A stretch of DNA of 64,000 nucleotides from Scatophagus argus (GCF_020382885.2 NC_058507.1:3361715-3425714), one strand, 5' to 3'. Counted from the stretch's first letter, positions 13,701-26,966 are shown. Notes: generated by a model from the sequence alone, not told the origin. Program-made: numbers and translations.

Positions 13701-15577
13701 CGCTAAAACTTGTCTCATGTTTTGATAGATGTTTTGGGGGAGTTTCTCATACGGCTGACACACGCCAGCAGTGTTGACTGAGGGATGTGCTGCTATTGAC
13801 CAGCCCAGATTTAGTGAATACCACACAGAGACATTGAATGTACCAAGACACCAAACTGCTGACATTTCAAAATCACAGGCTGACTTTAACCTTCAAGCGA
13901 CCAGCTCCAACACGGTCAACAGGAGGAGTACTGGTTCCCCTTTCGTCTCATATTCACACGTCTGTCTGAGGAAAAGCAGCATCAGGTCGGCTGGTAATCA
14001 TTTTAATCACACTGCCATCAAAGAAACTAAAGAGGAACATTTGTGTTCATCATTGGCTCAGTCGACAGGGTGTCAGATGGGAGGGGGACATCCTAAATCA
14101 TAACGGACTGGTGTTAAGTAAAAGGAAAATCCAAAGACAAATCCTTTTTTCAGGTCACCACAAGTAACTAAGCTATGTCATGTCATTATGGTTTGGTGGC
14201 AGGTATAGGTTTGGTAGCACCATATACAATAAAACTGAGAAATCAGACATGGAAGAAGCAGGAAGTCCAGTTTCTCCACTGACAGCATGGCCTCAGTTGA
14301 TTATAAAGCATCACTGTCAAAGGAAATGTTAACAGTGCTCCTCATTTCCGTGCTAACGCTATCTATCAAACCAAAAGCTGAATTCAGCAAGTTCAGGCGT
14401 TTTCTCCCGGAGTGTTAATGGGGAGTGTAGGACATTGGACTCATATAAAACATGAAGGTTAAGAGAAAGTTGTTCCACCATGACATGTCCTTCACAACTA
14501 AACAACTCCGTCAAGATGACATATTGATTATAAATAAGATTTATCTGAGGGCGTGAATTTACTCGAAGATTTGTCCAATGTTTACACTGTTTAATTTATG
14601 CAACCTCCAACTATGCCTCACTTCTTTACATCCATGCCTGCGCTCCACTGGGTGGGCTTTTGTAAAACAACATGTTATGCTAAAAATACCTTGGAGCTTT
14701 CAGATCATGACTCTGTTAGATAATCCCTTGAAACTGGGACAGGCATTAATCCCCCTAGCTCTACGTCATGCCTCAGCTATTGGGAAACAACATGTCAGAG
14801 CCCATCAAAAGAAGACAAACATGCACCTAATGTGGACACTGTGAAGTTTCTAGAAGGTCTGGTTTTGGGGAAGCCTTCAGCCTCAGTGAGGTGTGAAGGG
14901 GTCAGATGTGCTCAGAGTTAGTTTGGTGTCTGTGGGAGGAGGGAGGGTGTGTCTGCAGGGCCCTGATGCAGCACCAGAGACTTGACAGCTGTGTTTATAT
15001 CTGAGTACAAACTGTGCAGCAGGACAAAGAGGACTGAAAAGAAAAGAAACACCCTGATGAGTTCAATGACCATGGGAAAACAGATAAAGTGATGGCAGAT
15101 TAAGCATAAGCACGCAGCTTTCGGTCGCATAGTCCCCTCATCTGCATGCTGAGACAGACAAACACACACACCTATGACATGTAGAGACAGTTGAACTTAC
15201 TCGTTTTTCACGCATCTACTCTCATGAAAGACCTTATCAAGCGGGATCACCGCCTGTCCGAGGAACACGTCCAGCCCCATGAGCGCCCGGTGCATCACGG
15301 TGAGGACTAGCTCTTTGCTCCCGGCCGAGGAGCTGCTCCGTCCGCCGCTCTCCAACACGCCGGGCTGCAGCTCGAAGGTGCACTCCTCCCTCCACTCCGG
15401 CTCAGTGGTCTTCTCCGCCACGCCGGTCGAGTATTTCTCCTTCCCCAGCTGGATGATGGTGTACACGTCGCTGGTGCCGTGCTTGCCCTTGCCCCGTAAG
15501 CCTCTGCCTCTCAGCACCGTCACCTGGACGTGTGTCGGTATCCATTTCTGGTCCTCCTCTACGGTTAGCGAGGACAT
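1118..15577 (-). CDS. rab11fip5: Rab11 family-interacting protein 5 (partial, 3 coding exons; C-terminus off window)
   Basis: Class I Rab11 effector that links Rab11 recycling endosomes to membranes. Coding exons are 15201-15577, 3438-3949 and 1118-1715, with GT-AG borders and phases that join cleanly (2, 1, 2); they give about 495 residues. The start ATG at 15577 (MSSLTVEEDQKW) puts the C2 domain at residues 12-145, with THVQVTVLRGRGLRGKG and EWREECTFEL as in human FIP5. Exon 2 carries the C2 end (WYRLNSKTGKKEKERG), then a Ser/Arg/Asp-rich linker with FFLRGKLRKSS and SSTSLGSES, both FIP5-like. Exon 3 holds VCVNGSHAY and ends near KGWFGSKDS. The C-terminal coiled coil and Rab11-binding domain are absent, so at least one further exon lies left of position 1. 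FIP1 and FIP2 fit less well; EWREEC and the LRKSS block favour FIP5. I cannot tell which teleost paralogue (a or b) this is. Confidence 0.9.
2465..2660 (+). repeat. interspersed repeat with TTTAGCTTAGCATTAAGGCTGG core
   Basis: Shares the TAGCTTAGC-A-(A/T)-(A/T)AG-x-x-TGGAAA core with 19120-19287, and I recall the same core as abundant in teleost genomes. The family name is not certain. Confidence 0.5.
2938..3244. mobile_element. degenerate MITE-like element (AGAGCTGAAAC ... TTGCA type)
   Basis: Begins AGAGCTGAAACTATTAATCAA and ends with a run like ATCAACAATAAAAGCAATTGTTGGATGCA. This is a decayed copy of the teleost element whose ends read AGGGCTGCAACTAATGATT. Other copies are at 4011-4137, 34332-34545 and 61596-61946. 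Confidence 0.6.
3438..3949 (-). CDS. rab11fip5: rab11fip5 coding exon 2 (end of C2, Ser-rich linker)
   Basis: Acceptor CTGTAG ends at 3950; the first base completes Glu126 and is followed by W-Y-R-L-N-S-K, the conserved end of the FIP C2 region. The donor is CAG|GTGAGA at 3437, phase 1. It includes an acidic patch (EEDYEDDEGGE) and a long serine-rich stretch, possible phosphorylation targets. Confidence 0.92.
4011..4137. mobile_element. MITE-like fragment
   Basis: AGTGAAACAATTAG, then ATCAAGCAAAAATGC and CTTTTCTGTTTTACA, follows the internal order of the AGAGCTGAAAC element family in this window. Terminal parts are missing. Confidence 0.5.
6218..6360. repeat. TTAGCATGCTAA-type interspersed repeat
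   Basis: Dense inverted TTAGCATGCTAAC units (for example GTTAGCATGCTGCTAACAT). This palindromic motif recurs widely in teleost DNA; nearby 5840-5960 and 11670-11715 show weaker versions. Confidence 0.55.
15201..15577 (-). CDS. rab11fip5: rab11fip5 coding exon 1 (C2 domain)
   Basis: 377 nt from ATG 15577 to donor GTAAGT at 15200-15195, ending in phase 2. It encodes most of the C2 phospholipid-binding domain. An upstream in-frame GTG at 15622 was not chosen because the ATG gives the family-like N-terminus. Confidence 0.92.
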
Positions 15578-15960
15578 GTCCCTCACCAGACAGACAGACG
15601 GACCGACCGACCTGCCGCGCACACCGTGACGAGGCGAGGCAACCGGGGAAAGGTGTTGTTGGTGTCCGCCGCTTCCTCCCTGCTGTGGGTGTGGACAGTC
15701 ACATCAGCTCCGGGGTCGGCGGGCGGTGCCGCATTATGGCCGTCTGTCGTCTCTGCTAAGTTTCCGCGGTTGCCGGTTGTTTTGAGCCCTGGTTGCTCCC
15801 GTGTTTCGCAGCAGTGTGCTCTGCCGCAGCAGCAGCGTCCGTCCCTGCCTCTCTCGTCCTGCCGTGCGGGCCTCTCTGCGGGCAGCGACGTCACGCCTCT
15901 ATCCTCCTTCTTCTGCAGGACGAGGAAGTTGAGCTCCGACACAACATGTGCACACACTAC
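15578..15960 (-). promoter_or_regulatory. CpG-rich promoter / 5' UTR region of rab11fip5
   Basis: Sequence upstream of the ATG is much richer in G+C and CpG than its surroundings (roughly 15230-15960 overall). There is no obvious TATA box, as is typical of a broadly expressed CpG-island promoter. The exact transcription start cannot be read. The long open frames crossing it on both strands are a by-product of high GC. Confidence 0.6.
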
Positions 15961-18139
15961 AACATAAGCCTGTGCTGGGGGCTGTGATGACTCTTCACGG
16001 TACGAAGACCCTGGTGGAGGCCCCTGTGCTGCAGGAAACGAGATACTTTTGAAAACTACGTGAAAGCCAAACGAGGCTGCTTTCCATGTAAACACATGAA
16101 CACGTGTAAATTCAAATAACAACACACGACACTTAAAAAGTTATTCAGCATCTGATGGAGAGGCTGCAAAGTAGTTATTTATTCTTTACTATTTAACAGT
16201 TATTTCTAAAAATGCTTATTACAGTTCCCTGTAGCTCAAGGGCAGAAAGGGCAGTAATTATAATTACCACCGTATTCAAATATGCCCACAATGCCCCCCA
16301 ATACACTGACATTAAAGTAAAAATTTAAAATAGTGCAGGACAATCTTAAATAGTCATGAGCAAATGCAATCTCCGTGTGGTTTGTCCTAGTGGTGTTCCT
16401 GTACCCTGCTGCTCTACTCCTGTGGGTACAAAGTAAGACAACGTACTGTCGCTGTATATTTACTGTAAAACGTACCAAAAAGTGGAAGACGGAGTGTTAT
16501 ATCACTGTTGTTATGAAAATGATAACACCCCTGCCATGTTGACAGCCTTGGTTTCAGTCCCAAAGATATTCATTGGTATTTCTGCTTGAAAATAAAAACC
16601 TAAATGATCATATGATTATCAAAATAGCTGTAGATTAATAATGGATTAATTATATAATTGCTATAATTTACAAGACAGCGCATGAATTTAGATATGCTTA
16701 CATGTTTTCATAAAACTAGAGTAAACTACATTTTTGTTTTGTAAGGAAATGGTCCAAATCGTGGCGGTTTCATCTCTGAAAACAACTCCAACTCAAAGTC
16801 CAGAGCTGTCAGTCACATCTCATCTTTATCAGTCGATGGAGTTTACTCAGTTGCCCTTGAAATGGATCTGTTCAATATGCACACTCAGTTGTGATTTCAT
16901 CCAGCGCTTTTGGACTTCTCCTTAGAGTGAAGCATGAATGTTCATTTTTGACCATGCAGCCACAACTGAAGGTCCACCTACCAGATTTTAGTTCATATTA
17001 CTAGGATCACTTGCTCTGTTCAGAGTGTACTGACATTTAAACTACGATCCAACACTCCTGTTCCTGTTCTGTGGAGGTTCAGTGTAATAACTGGCAGCCA
17101 TTTTTGAAGTCTTGTTTTGGCTTGGCTGAGTTTAGTCTTCCCTGTCTGAGAGCAAAGACAGTCTGCACATGATGATCAGCTAGCAAGTACACATAGAGCT
17201 TTGCTTAAAGGCTCTTTGGCAAGGGAGGCACCAGCCATTGAGACTGTAGTCCTCATCAGCACTGTGCAGGATTTCCCAAATCAAAGCACCAAAGGTCATG
17301 ACATTAAGTGAACCACACTTGAGATTCGGTGTTACCCCGCTGATATTTTTGGTGCATCCTGTTAGTGTTTTGATATGATGGTTTCCAAAATGTGAAAGCA
17401 AGCAAGATGAGAGAAGAGTTTTGCATATTGCAGGGTTTCTCCAAAAAGTCCCTCCGGTGTGGAGTTAAGTCAGCTTTGCCGTACTCAAGCATATGAGCAG
17501 AAACTGACTTCCTTGCCAGTGTCTGTCACATGTTTTAACTGGTTATCACAGTACATGTCCTTATAGTTGCTCATGCCATTTGTCAAGCTGTTTGCTGTGT
17601 TTAACTCTGTACTAGTTAAGTCTAACAGAGCTCCAGTTCTATTTTATTTTTTGCTCACTTTTACTTTTCTTATGACTCCCTTTTGTATTCGTCGTTGACA
17701 CCATGTTTGCGTCCACAAGCTGTCGCTGTGAATAAGAATTTGTTCCCAGTTGATTTGCCTGCTTCAGTCTGTCTGATCTTACTTGAAGGCCTCGTTTGAC
17801 CCCGGGGGCGTCTGAGGTTATGTCTGCCTGAGAGTGACTGATGGGAGGACTGGGCTGGTTAATGTTGCTGCTGGCGTTGGTGATGTAGTGCTGAACTGTG
17901 CACAGCTTACGCGTGAGAAAATCAATAAAGTGTGAAGAATTCGTCACTGCATGCCCTGAGGAAAGTGGACGGCATTGCATCATGTTCCAGTCTATTTATT
18001 GACAAACAGGTTAGAGATCATTAATTTTAGGTTAAAAGTATGTGGTTGGTTAATTTACAGCCATAATGACATATGTGTCCTCTCTACAGCACATGTGAAT
18101 ATACATCATCTCACAGGCAGACCACAGAACTAAGAAGCA

Positions 18140-18395
18140 GTAAGAAGACAGTATATATTTATATTTATACCTTGCACACCGGTAAGTCATTGCTATTCTT
18201 TATAATTTTGCCGCAACTGTCACTCTGTTTTTATTGTTTTTATATTGACACTGTGTTTTTATGTTCTATTTTTATTTACACATTCATTGGTTATACTGTG
18301 TTTATAGGTTGTACTGGAGAGAAGCCACACAGAACGTCATTGAACTTTTAGTATAATGACAATAATAATGACAATATTCTGATTCTGATTCTCAG
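18140..18395 (+). mobile_element. LINE 3' end fragment with (GATTCT)n tail
   Basis: The AT-rich 3' UTR-like stretch ends in ATAATGACAATA... followed by a GATTCTGATTCTGATTCTCA tail, the usual terminus of truncated teleost non-LTR retrotransposons. No coding sequence remains. Confidence 0.55.
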
Positions 18396-19119
18396 TGCGG
18401 GTTGGGAAGTAAAACGGAAGCTCAAGTCAAACAATCTTGCCCACAAAGACAGATACTTTTCAAGTAATTCAAAGTTAAAATATGAAAGTAATTCATACTA
18501 AAATACTGATAATTCCTTCGAAAAAACAGAAAAAAAAATCCATAGCACTACAACAAACTAAGCACTGCTAACAAAAGCAATGGGAAGAATGAAAAGCACA
18601 AAAATAAAATAGAAAAGAATACACTATACTAAAATAAAATGAAATAAAGCAGATAAGACATATTAGAGATGGAAAGCTAAAACTTATGGCCAAAATTGAT
18701 TTTAAGATAAGTTTTGAGAAGTGATTTGAGACATGATCAGGGCCAGTTGCATCAACTCTTCACCTGTTCAAACTGTTCAAACTTAGCTTTAACTGTAGCA
18801 TAACTGTTTACTACATTAAATGAAGATTTACATAGACTATATCTAAATTAAAAGATGTTGTATGACACAAACTAGTAATTAGGAGAGAGCATTTGTTGCT
18901 ATCTACTTACACCCACTGACTTCCAGCTAACTGAACAAGCTAGCTGAACTGTAAAAACATTAGCTTGCTCACATATGATCCTTTTAGCTTGAACAGTAAA
19001 AGAGTTAATGTGGTTTACATGTCTGTCCTGACGTCTGATTGAAATGCTGTTGGACAATTATTTAAACTGGGAAAACTGTGTATTAAAATTAACCAAAATA
19101 AAATAATAATTTTTTTAAG

Positions 19120-19287
19120 TTCTTGTTGCCTTTCTGTTGCAGGCAGTGACCAGTTAGCTTAGCTTAGCACAAAGTATGGAAACAGCTAGCCTGGCTCTGT
19201 CTGAAGGCAACAAAATCCACCTACCAACACCTCTGAAGCTCACCAATCAACACACTTTATCCCATTTGTTGAATCCATACAAAAAGT
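19120..19287 (+). repeat. TTAGCTTAGCACAAAG-type interspersed repeat
   Basis: Contains GTTAGCTTAGCTTAGCACAA, AACAGCTAGCCTGGCTCTGT and AAAATCCACCTACCA, a well-recognised block order in many fish genomes. It shares its core with 2465-2660. I do not assign a family name. Confidence 0.6.
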
Positions 19288-21362
19288 GAAAGAAAGGAAA
19301 ATTTGCCAACGCTGAACTGGGACACACTTGATTCCAGTACTTCGTTTCTACAGGAATGAACTGCAAAACAAGCTGAAACTGCCTCTCATTCCTCTGATGG
19401 ATTCCACTTACTGCTATTTTTACTAATATCTGTGAATGTTTCAGTCGGTGATTGCGTGATGACTGCTTTGACTGAATTTTCCCGTGATGTTTCATTTACA
19501 TTATCTGTTCTCAGATCTGTTTTGCAAATAAGACTTCCTGAATAGATAAAAACTTAAATGCAGCTACAGCAAAAAGTTTCCGATCTAACGGCTTCATAAA
19601 AGCAGCTTCCAAGCGCTCTCCTCAAATGCATAACAACAGCCATTAAAGGTGTAAAAAGCACCACTTATTTCCTATTTCTTTCTTCCAGTCAGAATCCAAC
19701 TTATTTCCATCCTTTGGTCCCCTGCCGCCCACATATGAAATATCACCTTATGGACCAATCTGTGCTGACAGGAAGAGGATTTTCATCCTTTGAGGGTATT
19801 TTGACAGAAGCACTTGAGATTTTCCACTCAGGTAAAGACCAAGTAAACACACTCTGGCACTGAAGTGGTGACCAAGGAGAGGGAGGCAACTTGGGCCACT
19901 TAACGAATCTTTTTATCCATGAAATTTGAAGAGCAGGGAGATTTTTTAGTCAACAGCTGAGAACGTGGGTGATTATCTAAGTTTTTAACTAAAACTCCTC
20001 CCTTACACTCCTTTCCCTGACATTTCTTTCTGTTGACAAACCTCCACAAATTCTGACTTTATTCTCCCCGTCCTGTCGTTGGCATATTTCTACCTCTAAC
20101 AACTAATTAATATCTGCTGCACAAAGATGGAGATTGCTAAATAAAACCGTAAAAGAAGATGCTCTGACTCCCACACGTCTCGTTAATCACCTCCCTCCAA
20201 ACTTTATTTGTTCACTGTGGTCACATTATCTTAGATACCAGGAATCCGTCCATATATACTTTATAGGAAGTTAATTTTACTGGAGACAGTAATGAGATTG
20301 GAAAATAAATTAGTTTTGAGGGAGTTAGGAATGCAGGTGTCAAAGCAAAGGTTGTGATTTCTCTGGACTGAAAAATAGAAACCAACCCAATGAAATCAAA
20401 CGTGGAGGGAAAACGACTAAACGGTGGAATCTGAGTTTTGTGGAATTCATGTGAGTTGGAAGATGCTGCAGAAATATTTTCATGGCTGCCAAAATGAGGT
20501 TTTGGCTGAGGAGAGATGTGATTTTGGCGATGAAGCAGGTTGGTTGGTAGAAGTCCAGATATGTGTTACTGTATCATACAGGCAGCGAGGGCAGCAGGCG
20601 GGCTCCAGCACTGTTACGTCCCGACTTGCACCAAACAGCATCAGCAAATAAACCATTAATGACTGTCGACTACATTTAGCATATTAAGGAAAAAATCACA
20701 AAGAATTTGTGGGAGCACAAGATTTGCAGTGGAAGCTGCTCCACTTTTTTTGGATTTGCTTTTAAAAACACAAAAATGACATTTAACAGTCATTTGAATA
20801 TTAAGAAAAACTTCTGCTGAAGTGCTGTAATGGAAATGATAAAATTCTTCTGTGGACAGGAATGGGTTGTTTTGTGTTTTTACTTTACTTGGCCTGCCAG
20901 AAGTTTGCTACCGAAGAATATAATATAAAGTTAAGAGGCCTGTTTGAATGAATGAATAAAAGCTTGAAAAAAAAACTGTTTGACCTCAGTGTGACCTCAT
21001 TTACATGGGATGAGTTCTTCTACTTTACCCATGCAAATCAAAACTCGGTGAACGTGCTGGGATGGCTGACAGGCTTTGCATGAATTATGAAGGCCTGCTC
21101 AGGTTTTAACCACACAACCAAGAGTTTTGATGGATGCTTAGAAATAACAACCAAATTACACCAGCAACTGAAATATTATTTTAAGGGCCAATTTGTGCTG
21201 ATGTGGAGAGAATTTTCTTTCCTTGGGAAGATTTTCTTTCAGACTATATTGACCAAAGTGTTTTATTCTTTCATTCAGCTTTCATCTCTGTAAACACAAG
21301 GTGTCCAGTGTGCAGTCACAGACAGTGAACACGGCCTGCACAAGCACCAGCTGGGGCACTTA

Positions 21363-21376
21363 GCGCCCTCTGTTGG
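21363..21376 (-). promoter_or_regulatory. CTCF-like motif
   Basis: On the minus strand CCAACAGAGGGCGC matches 13 of 14 positions of the CCASYAGRKGGCRS core, flanked by TGG and TA as in the long vertebrate consensus. Found by eye; occupancy unknown. Confidence 0.45.
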
Positions 21377-21712
21377 CCATCTCCGACAACAACAGTGAGA
21401 CTCCAGCTCATCTGCACATCATTGGACATAATCAATCAGCAAGTTCTCCTCCACACATTTTGTTTCTGACGCATATCATTCCGCATGTCCAAGTGAAGTA
21501 GTACAACACATTTTTGAGTCTGCATAGACTCAAATCATTTTCAAAGTGCTGTCAATGAACTGAATCCTTGAAATGTTAGAAAGTTTTCCAGAACCTGAAA
21601 GTGATCTTTCCAGATTATTTGTTTTGTGTGATCAGAAACCCAAACATTCAGTTTACCGTCTCATCGCTCTGTCATTATCGCAGGCCACAAAACATTCCCC
21701 ACAGTCGTCAGG

Positions 21713-21714
<2 letters not shown>

Positions 21715-21755
<41 letters not shown>
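21715..21755. repeat. (GT)n microsatellite
   Basis: About 20 uninterrupted GT units. Confidence 0.95.
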
Positions 21756-21757
<2 letters not shown>

Positions 21758-22586
21758 GGGGGTGTGGCAGTGGGAGTGGCCTGTTACAAACAAAGGTGCA
21801 AACTTCTACTTGGATTCACGTAAAAAGACCAAAATTTGTAGAAAAACACACACAGGAAGCTGAAGCAACAAAATAATTTTTTTTGCCTGATTTGCCTGAT
21901 TTTTGCCTGATAAGAGCTTAAAAATGAATTGAATATCCAAACTGTTGATTTTCTGCGTAACTCTCAGCACCAGTCATGAAACGTTTCTCGCTGAACTGGT
22001 TTGTCTGTTCTGTCTCAAAGATCAAGAATGAACATTTGATCATTTGAGCTTTCAATGCTGAGAAAAACTGAAATCTTTAAAAGATTGTGACACAGAAGAG
22101 CCACTAAGGGAGCTCGTTTTCCATGGGGCCAAAGTGGCTTTTATTCCCGCGCTGCTCCACAGAACAATATGAGATGTTAGGCTGCCTAACATCCCTCGAC
22201 GTCCTCTAATCACACACAAAACAAAACCTATTTGAGAGCCCTAAAGGCATCTAACAGGCTCTAAATGAGGGCCTGAAATGTTTAGCAATATTTTTTAACA
22301 AACTAATCTGTCTAATTAAGATATTATCCACGCCAATCATGAAGACGACAGGGAGATTTCTACAGAAAGCCCCGTGAAGAGATCAAGTGGGAGCTTAGGG
22401 CCCCATCAAAGAGAGATTTCCTCCACTATTCTGGGAGTCGAGCTGTCGATCATCCGCTCATCAGGCGTTCAGATTCGTATCAGAGTCCGACACCAACAGC
22501 TGTTACATAACCACAGCTAATCCACATGTAACGTCCACACACACATGCAAACACACTCTGTGGGAGACAATAAGGGCCAGCAGCTG

Positions 22587-22588
<2 letters not shown>

Positions 22589-22632
<44 letters not shown>
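22589..22632. repeat. (AC)n microsatellite
   Basis: About 22 uninterrupted AC units. Confidence 0.95.
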
Positions 22633-22639
<7 letters not shown>

Positions 22640-25176
22640 GTCTGTGGAGCCAAGAGAAACAGAGAGACGAAGGCCCGAGATGGACCCAGTTCAAGCACCG
22701 CAGTGCAAATGGCCTACTTAGAGTTTAAACTGGGTAATTAGAAACCTAATCAGGGCTCACTCTCTCAGCCCACATGAGCGTAATGAAACGCTCCTGTCCT
22801 CGTATACGTGACGCTCAGAGTGACACAGCAGCTGTGACTGCCTGTAAACGCACCTCACAGCACAAACAGAAAGAGCTGGTTAGTTTATTAAAAGACAGGA
22901 AGTCCTGAAGATGGATGAGACATTTTTCGTTGGACACTTTAGGTTATAGGGTGGCGTCTCTTTTGCATTAGTTTATCATCAATATGAGTTACCACTGATA
23001 CTAATTTACAGCATACGACTAATGAAATGTTGATTGATTGAGCGAATAAAAGTACAAACTTGATAACACGGCCCTGAATTTAAAGTAGACAGTAGATACA
23101 GTTGACTATATGAAACTGCGGGAGAGATACTTTTTTTTTTGTGTAGTACTGGAGTATCTGTGGAGTACAGTACCGGGACACAGAACTGAAGTTTGGGAAT
23201 TATCAGCACTGATTTAATGCAGAGCCTGTGAAGTAATACGTGTGGTGCCACCAGCAAAGGGCAAAAGCATTTGCTTTTATTGTACTCTAAACCATCAGCT
23301 GATTGGCTCAATGAGCGTTTAAGCCAGGATTGATATTATTATCAAATGAGTCGTTGTTTTCTTATTTTCTGTTGTAAAACCGCCCTTCAAATATGCAGGA
23401 TTCTTAATGATTTTTGATAACCTGCCAAAGGATCTTGGGATCCCAGTATAATTTGTATGTTAGCAGTACAATCAACAGGTGTTTGCTTTTGGCACGCAGC
23501 TCAAAATAAAAGTTAAGTGTTGGCCCTGCAAGGAAAAAAGTGTTAGGCAGCCCTGACCTGCTGTGGTGCTCCATAAAGGAGTTCCTCATTCAATATAATA
23601 ACAATAAAACTAATGCAGTCTAACACAGTGCTGTAAGGTTATAATGCACAGTTTTTCCCTCTCTGATATGAATGTGGTGGACAAACTGATAAGAGACCCT
23701 CGTCAGTATGACACAGTATGACTGCATACCCTCCTGTCTGTCACATTAAACTGAGCAGCAGCTGTTGGTGGGCACTGAGCACCGCTGATACTGGTGTTAC
23801 TGGGCTTTATATGAATCCAAATATTTAGACTGCGTGGAGGAGATCAGGTGTCTGCTGGACCTGAGGCTCCGTAATGAGTTTTTATCTGGACTGGACAGGA
23901 GATGGCGGATCCAGACTGACAGACATGGCGAGAGGACACACAAACCCAAACTAAACCAAAGTCCCCTGAAGTGGTCAGTCAGCTGACGTTTCATCTGAAG
24001 AGAGAGCACAGAGTGAATGCAGCAGGCTTATTTATGATGCTAAGGTTTATTAAACAGTGTGACGCTGTTCAGATCTCTTAATCCAGCAACCCAAACATGT
24101 GAAAATTCTCACTCAGGCTTCAATGATGCCACAGGTTTTCTGTGATAATAATGTTCAGCTCCCGATCAATTATTTGAGAAATTTAAGATCTGTTGTACCA
24201 ACAAGGGACGTGGATTTTAGCTGTCAGAATCAGAGAGATGATCACTGACTTGCTGATGGATCTAAAATAACACTTTGCGTTTAAACAGAGAAAAATCAGT
24301 GCTTGGTCTTCACGGCCCGAGCAAGCTGCGTTCAGGTGCAGTCAGTCCATTTAAAAGCTTCCAAAATGAGGTTTAGCAAGGTTATGACTTTGCTAACCTT
24401 TAGGCCACCGCTGCCCCAACATCAGCTGATCAACATGTTGTCAATAAAAACAAAACAAAAAAGGGATATTTTTGAGTCTCGTGTCTGTCACCTGTGTGCT
24501 ACTGTATGCTCCTCAGAACACTTAGCACACTTTTTCTGTAAAATCCAACCTGTCAACAAGTTGTTTATAACAGAGGCAGCAATGCAAGAAAGACACACTT
24601 TCATTACACTGTTAAAGTTACTGCATGAAGCTTTCTGACATTTAGAAGTTGTTACATGTTTTAACAATTAAACCCAGATAAGACTGTAACATTTCCCGCA
24701 GCCCCTGAACGCAGCATGCCTCCCCGCGGCCTGTGGCGGGTTTCCGCGGACACTTCAACAACACTTGCGGTGAACAGCTGGCGGAGAGCGGCGTGTTTTC
24801 CTCTGCGGGCTCAATAATACGGTGTCGGTTTACCAGCTCTGGGGATGTGGGCCCTCCCTTTGTAACGCTTAACCGGGGACTTAGTGGTCTTTGTCCGATT
24901 TATATTTTAATTATCTGCTAAACTGCGGCTGAGGGCCATGTGGGAAAGAGCCGAGGACTGACCTGAGCAGCTGTCAGTCAGCCGACAACGAGGAGGACTT
25001 TAAACAGCGTTTAAAATGTACGGAAACGCAACATTTAATCAGGTCTTACAGGCGTTTGCTCGGTTCGTCTCATTTGAAAAGCAGACAGAAGATCCTCAAC
25101 AACACTGAGTGGAAAACATTTCAGGTTTCTATAGCAGCTTCCACTAGTAAGATCAGCCTAAATAACTTTGGATTTG

Positions 25177-25190
25177 GCGCCATCTGTTGG
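25177..25190 (-). promoter_or_regulatory. CTCF-like motif
   Basis: Minus-strand CCAACAGATGGCGC matches 13 of 14 core positions. Same orientation as the site at 21363. Confidence 0.4.
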
Positions 25191-26722
25191 TCATGAAATA
25201 CACCTCTGCAGGGAAAAGACTCGGGATTAATGTTGTCTTTTCCCACCTCTCAAATGTTAAGAAATGTCAGGAAGCAACCTCACTGTTAAGTTTATTTCTC
25301 TTTTCCTGCTTTTCAAATTTCACTTCAGCTGTCTTATTCTGATTTTTTTTCTGTCTTTCCCCCTCATGTCTTCATGTGTTTTCTCCCCTCCAAAACATCT
25401 CAACATTCAGCACCAAAGGAAGGAAAATAAACCTGAACATACATTTTATATGCAGTTAAAACGCTGCACGAGTCTTTATAAATTCCACCACCTTCTTCTC
25501 TTTTGCTGTCTGCCTCCACAGAGGACCAGCAGTCTTCTCAGTAGCAGCTAATGGAGATCAAAATGGGGAGGGGGGGACAAAGACAAGTCTCCAGCTCAGA
25601 GGAAGCCCTCTCCTGCTGTCTGCTTGTCTGTGGTGAATATTAAGTGATTATCATTTGTCCTTGTGTTTGTCCTCCTCTGATACTTCCTCTCCGGGCGTCA
25701 CATCCCCCATGAAGAGGCTAATCTGCTCCCAGCGGGGGGGCTCCTCCCAATGAAGAGCTGAGAGAACAAACACTCATTGTCCCCGAGTCAATACGAGTCA
25801 GCAGCGAGGAGCCTCAGTTCTCACAGTGTTAAAATCATTTGGCTCTTGGGCTGATATTGTGTGCAAGTTTGGCGAGATTTCTTCATCTGTGTGGAGCAAA
25901 TTCCAGGTGGGAAAACCAGTGAAGGACATCGTACAGCACGTGGAGACGTGTTGCCAGATTTGACCGTTTCATGCAAAGAGAGAAAATTTGCCCGCAGTCG
26001 AACTGCAGGAGAAACAGAAACTAAAACCCACACCAAAAACATCCTCAGTCATCAACAGAAAAACTCTAAACTTGTGTGTTTTATTCTTTTATTCCAGTAT
26101 AGTTTTTAATTTTTTAAATATATTTTATTTTTTTATACTTCTTCATACTGTATATTTCAGTATTTTATACTTTAAATACATTACTGCATACTGATCTTCT
26201 GTTTTGTGGTGTTTATTTTAAAGTTATTGCTGGTAACTGAGAAACACTTCGGCACCTCAGCTGAATTGTGTGTTTCCTGATACGCACGAGCGACAAAAGA
26301 AGGTCTTGTTCCCCAAAGAACTTATTTTCACGTCTGAATTTATTCTGTGGTCACCAACAAGCCCGAGAAGATTCTTCAAAGATCTTTAGAGACACGGCGA
26401 GACAGAAAGACCGAGCGGCGTCCCCGCAGCCTTCAGGGGTTTGATCTAATGCAGTGGAACAAAAGAGAGGAGCGGATCTGAAGTGGGGCGAGCAGGGCGA
26501 GTTTAACTGAGCCCGTCCGACCGTTTGATGTCCCCGGGGATCGCAGAAATCATGTAAGCCCCCTGTAATTTACTGTTTGGGGTTGCCTGGGCAGGCTTAA
26601 TTCCCATGAGGACCTTCTCCCAGTGTTTTTATAAAGTCAGGATTTGTAAAGCTGCTCTCGTTGACCCCCTGCAGGTCGTGAGGGCAGAAGAGCAGCGTGA
26701 CCCTCATCAGGACTGAGTACGA

Positions 26723-26757
26723 GTGTGTGTGTGTGTGTGAGTGTGTGTGTGTGTGTG
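26723..26757. repeat. (GT)n microsatellite
   Basis: About 17 units with one GA interruption. Confidence 0.9.
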
Positions 26758-26966
26758 ATAAACGCCTGCAGAAAGAGGACGATTGTTGGAAACTCTTCAC
26801 ACACAAGGGAAACCAAAAGCAATTTAAGGAACAGTCTGTGAGGTTTTCCAGAATAAAAACACAAACTCATGAATAAAACACAAACTCATGCTGAAGTCAC
26901 GGACAGCAACAGCAGGAAGACGGAGGAGGACGAGTAGTCACTGTAGCTCAACAGGCAAAGCTTAGA

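Larger units (their letters stand above)
3950..15200. other. rab11fip5 intron 1 (about 11.3 kb)
   Basis: No coding exon recognised on either strand. It holds a MITE-like fragment (4011-4137), TTAGC/GCTAA-rich repeat sequence (5840-5960 and 6218-6360) and mostly unique AT-rich DNA. The open frames here are short, start at arbitrary codons and resemble no family I know. Confidence 0.7.

Noticed and set aside
1118-15577. Assignment as rab11fip1 or rab11fip2
   Set aside because: The C2 wording and the FFLRGKLRKSS...TSLGSES block fit FIP5 better than the FIP1 sequence I can recall.
15583-16125. 180-codon minus-strand open frame and several plus-strand frames across the rab11fip5 promoter
   Set aside because: They lie in a CpG-rich promoter where stop codons are rare; they show no family resemblance and overlap on both strands.
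21715-22632. Repeated short units that might suggest a CRISPR-like array
   Set aside because: They are dinucleotide microsatellites without spacers, and the genome is vertebrate.
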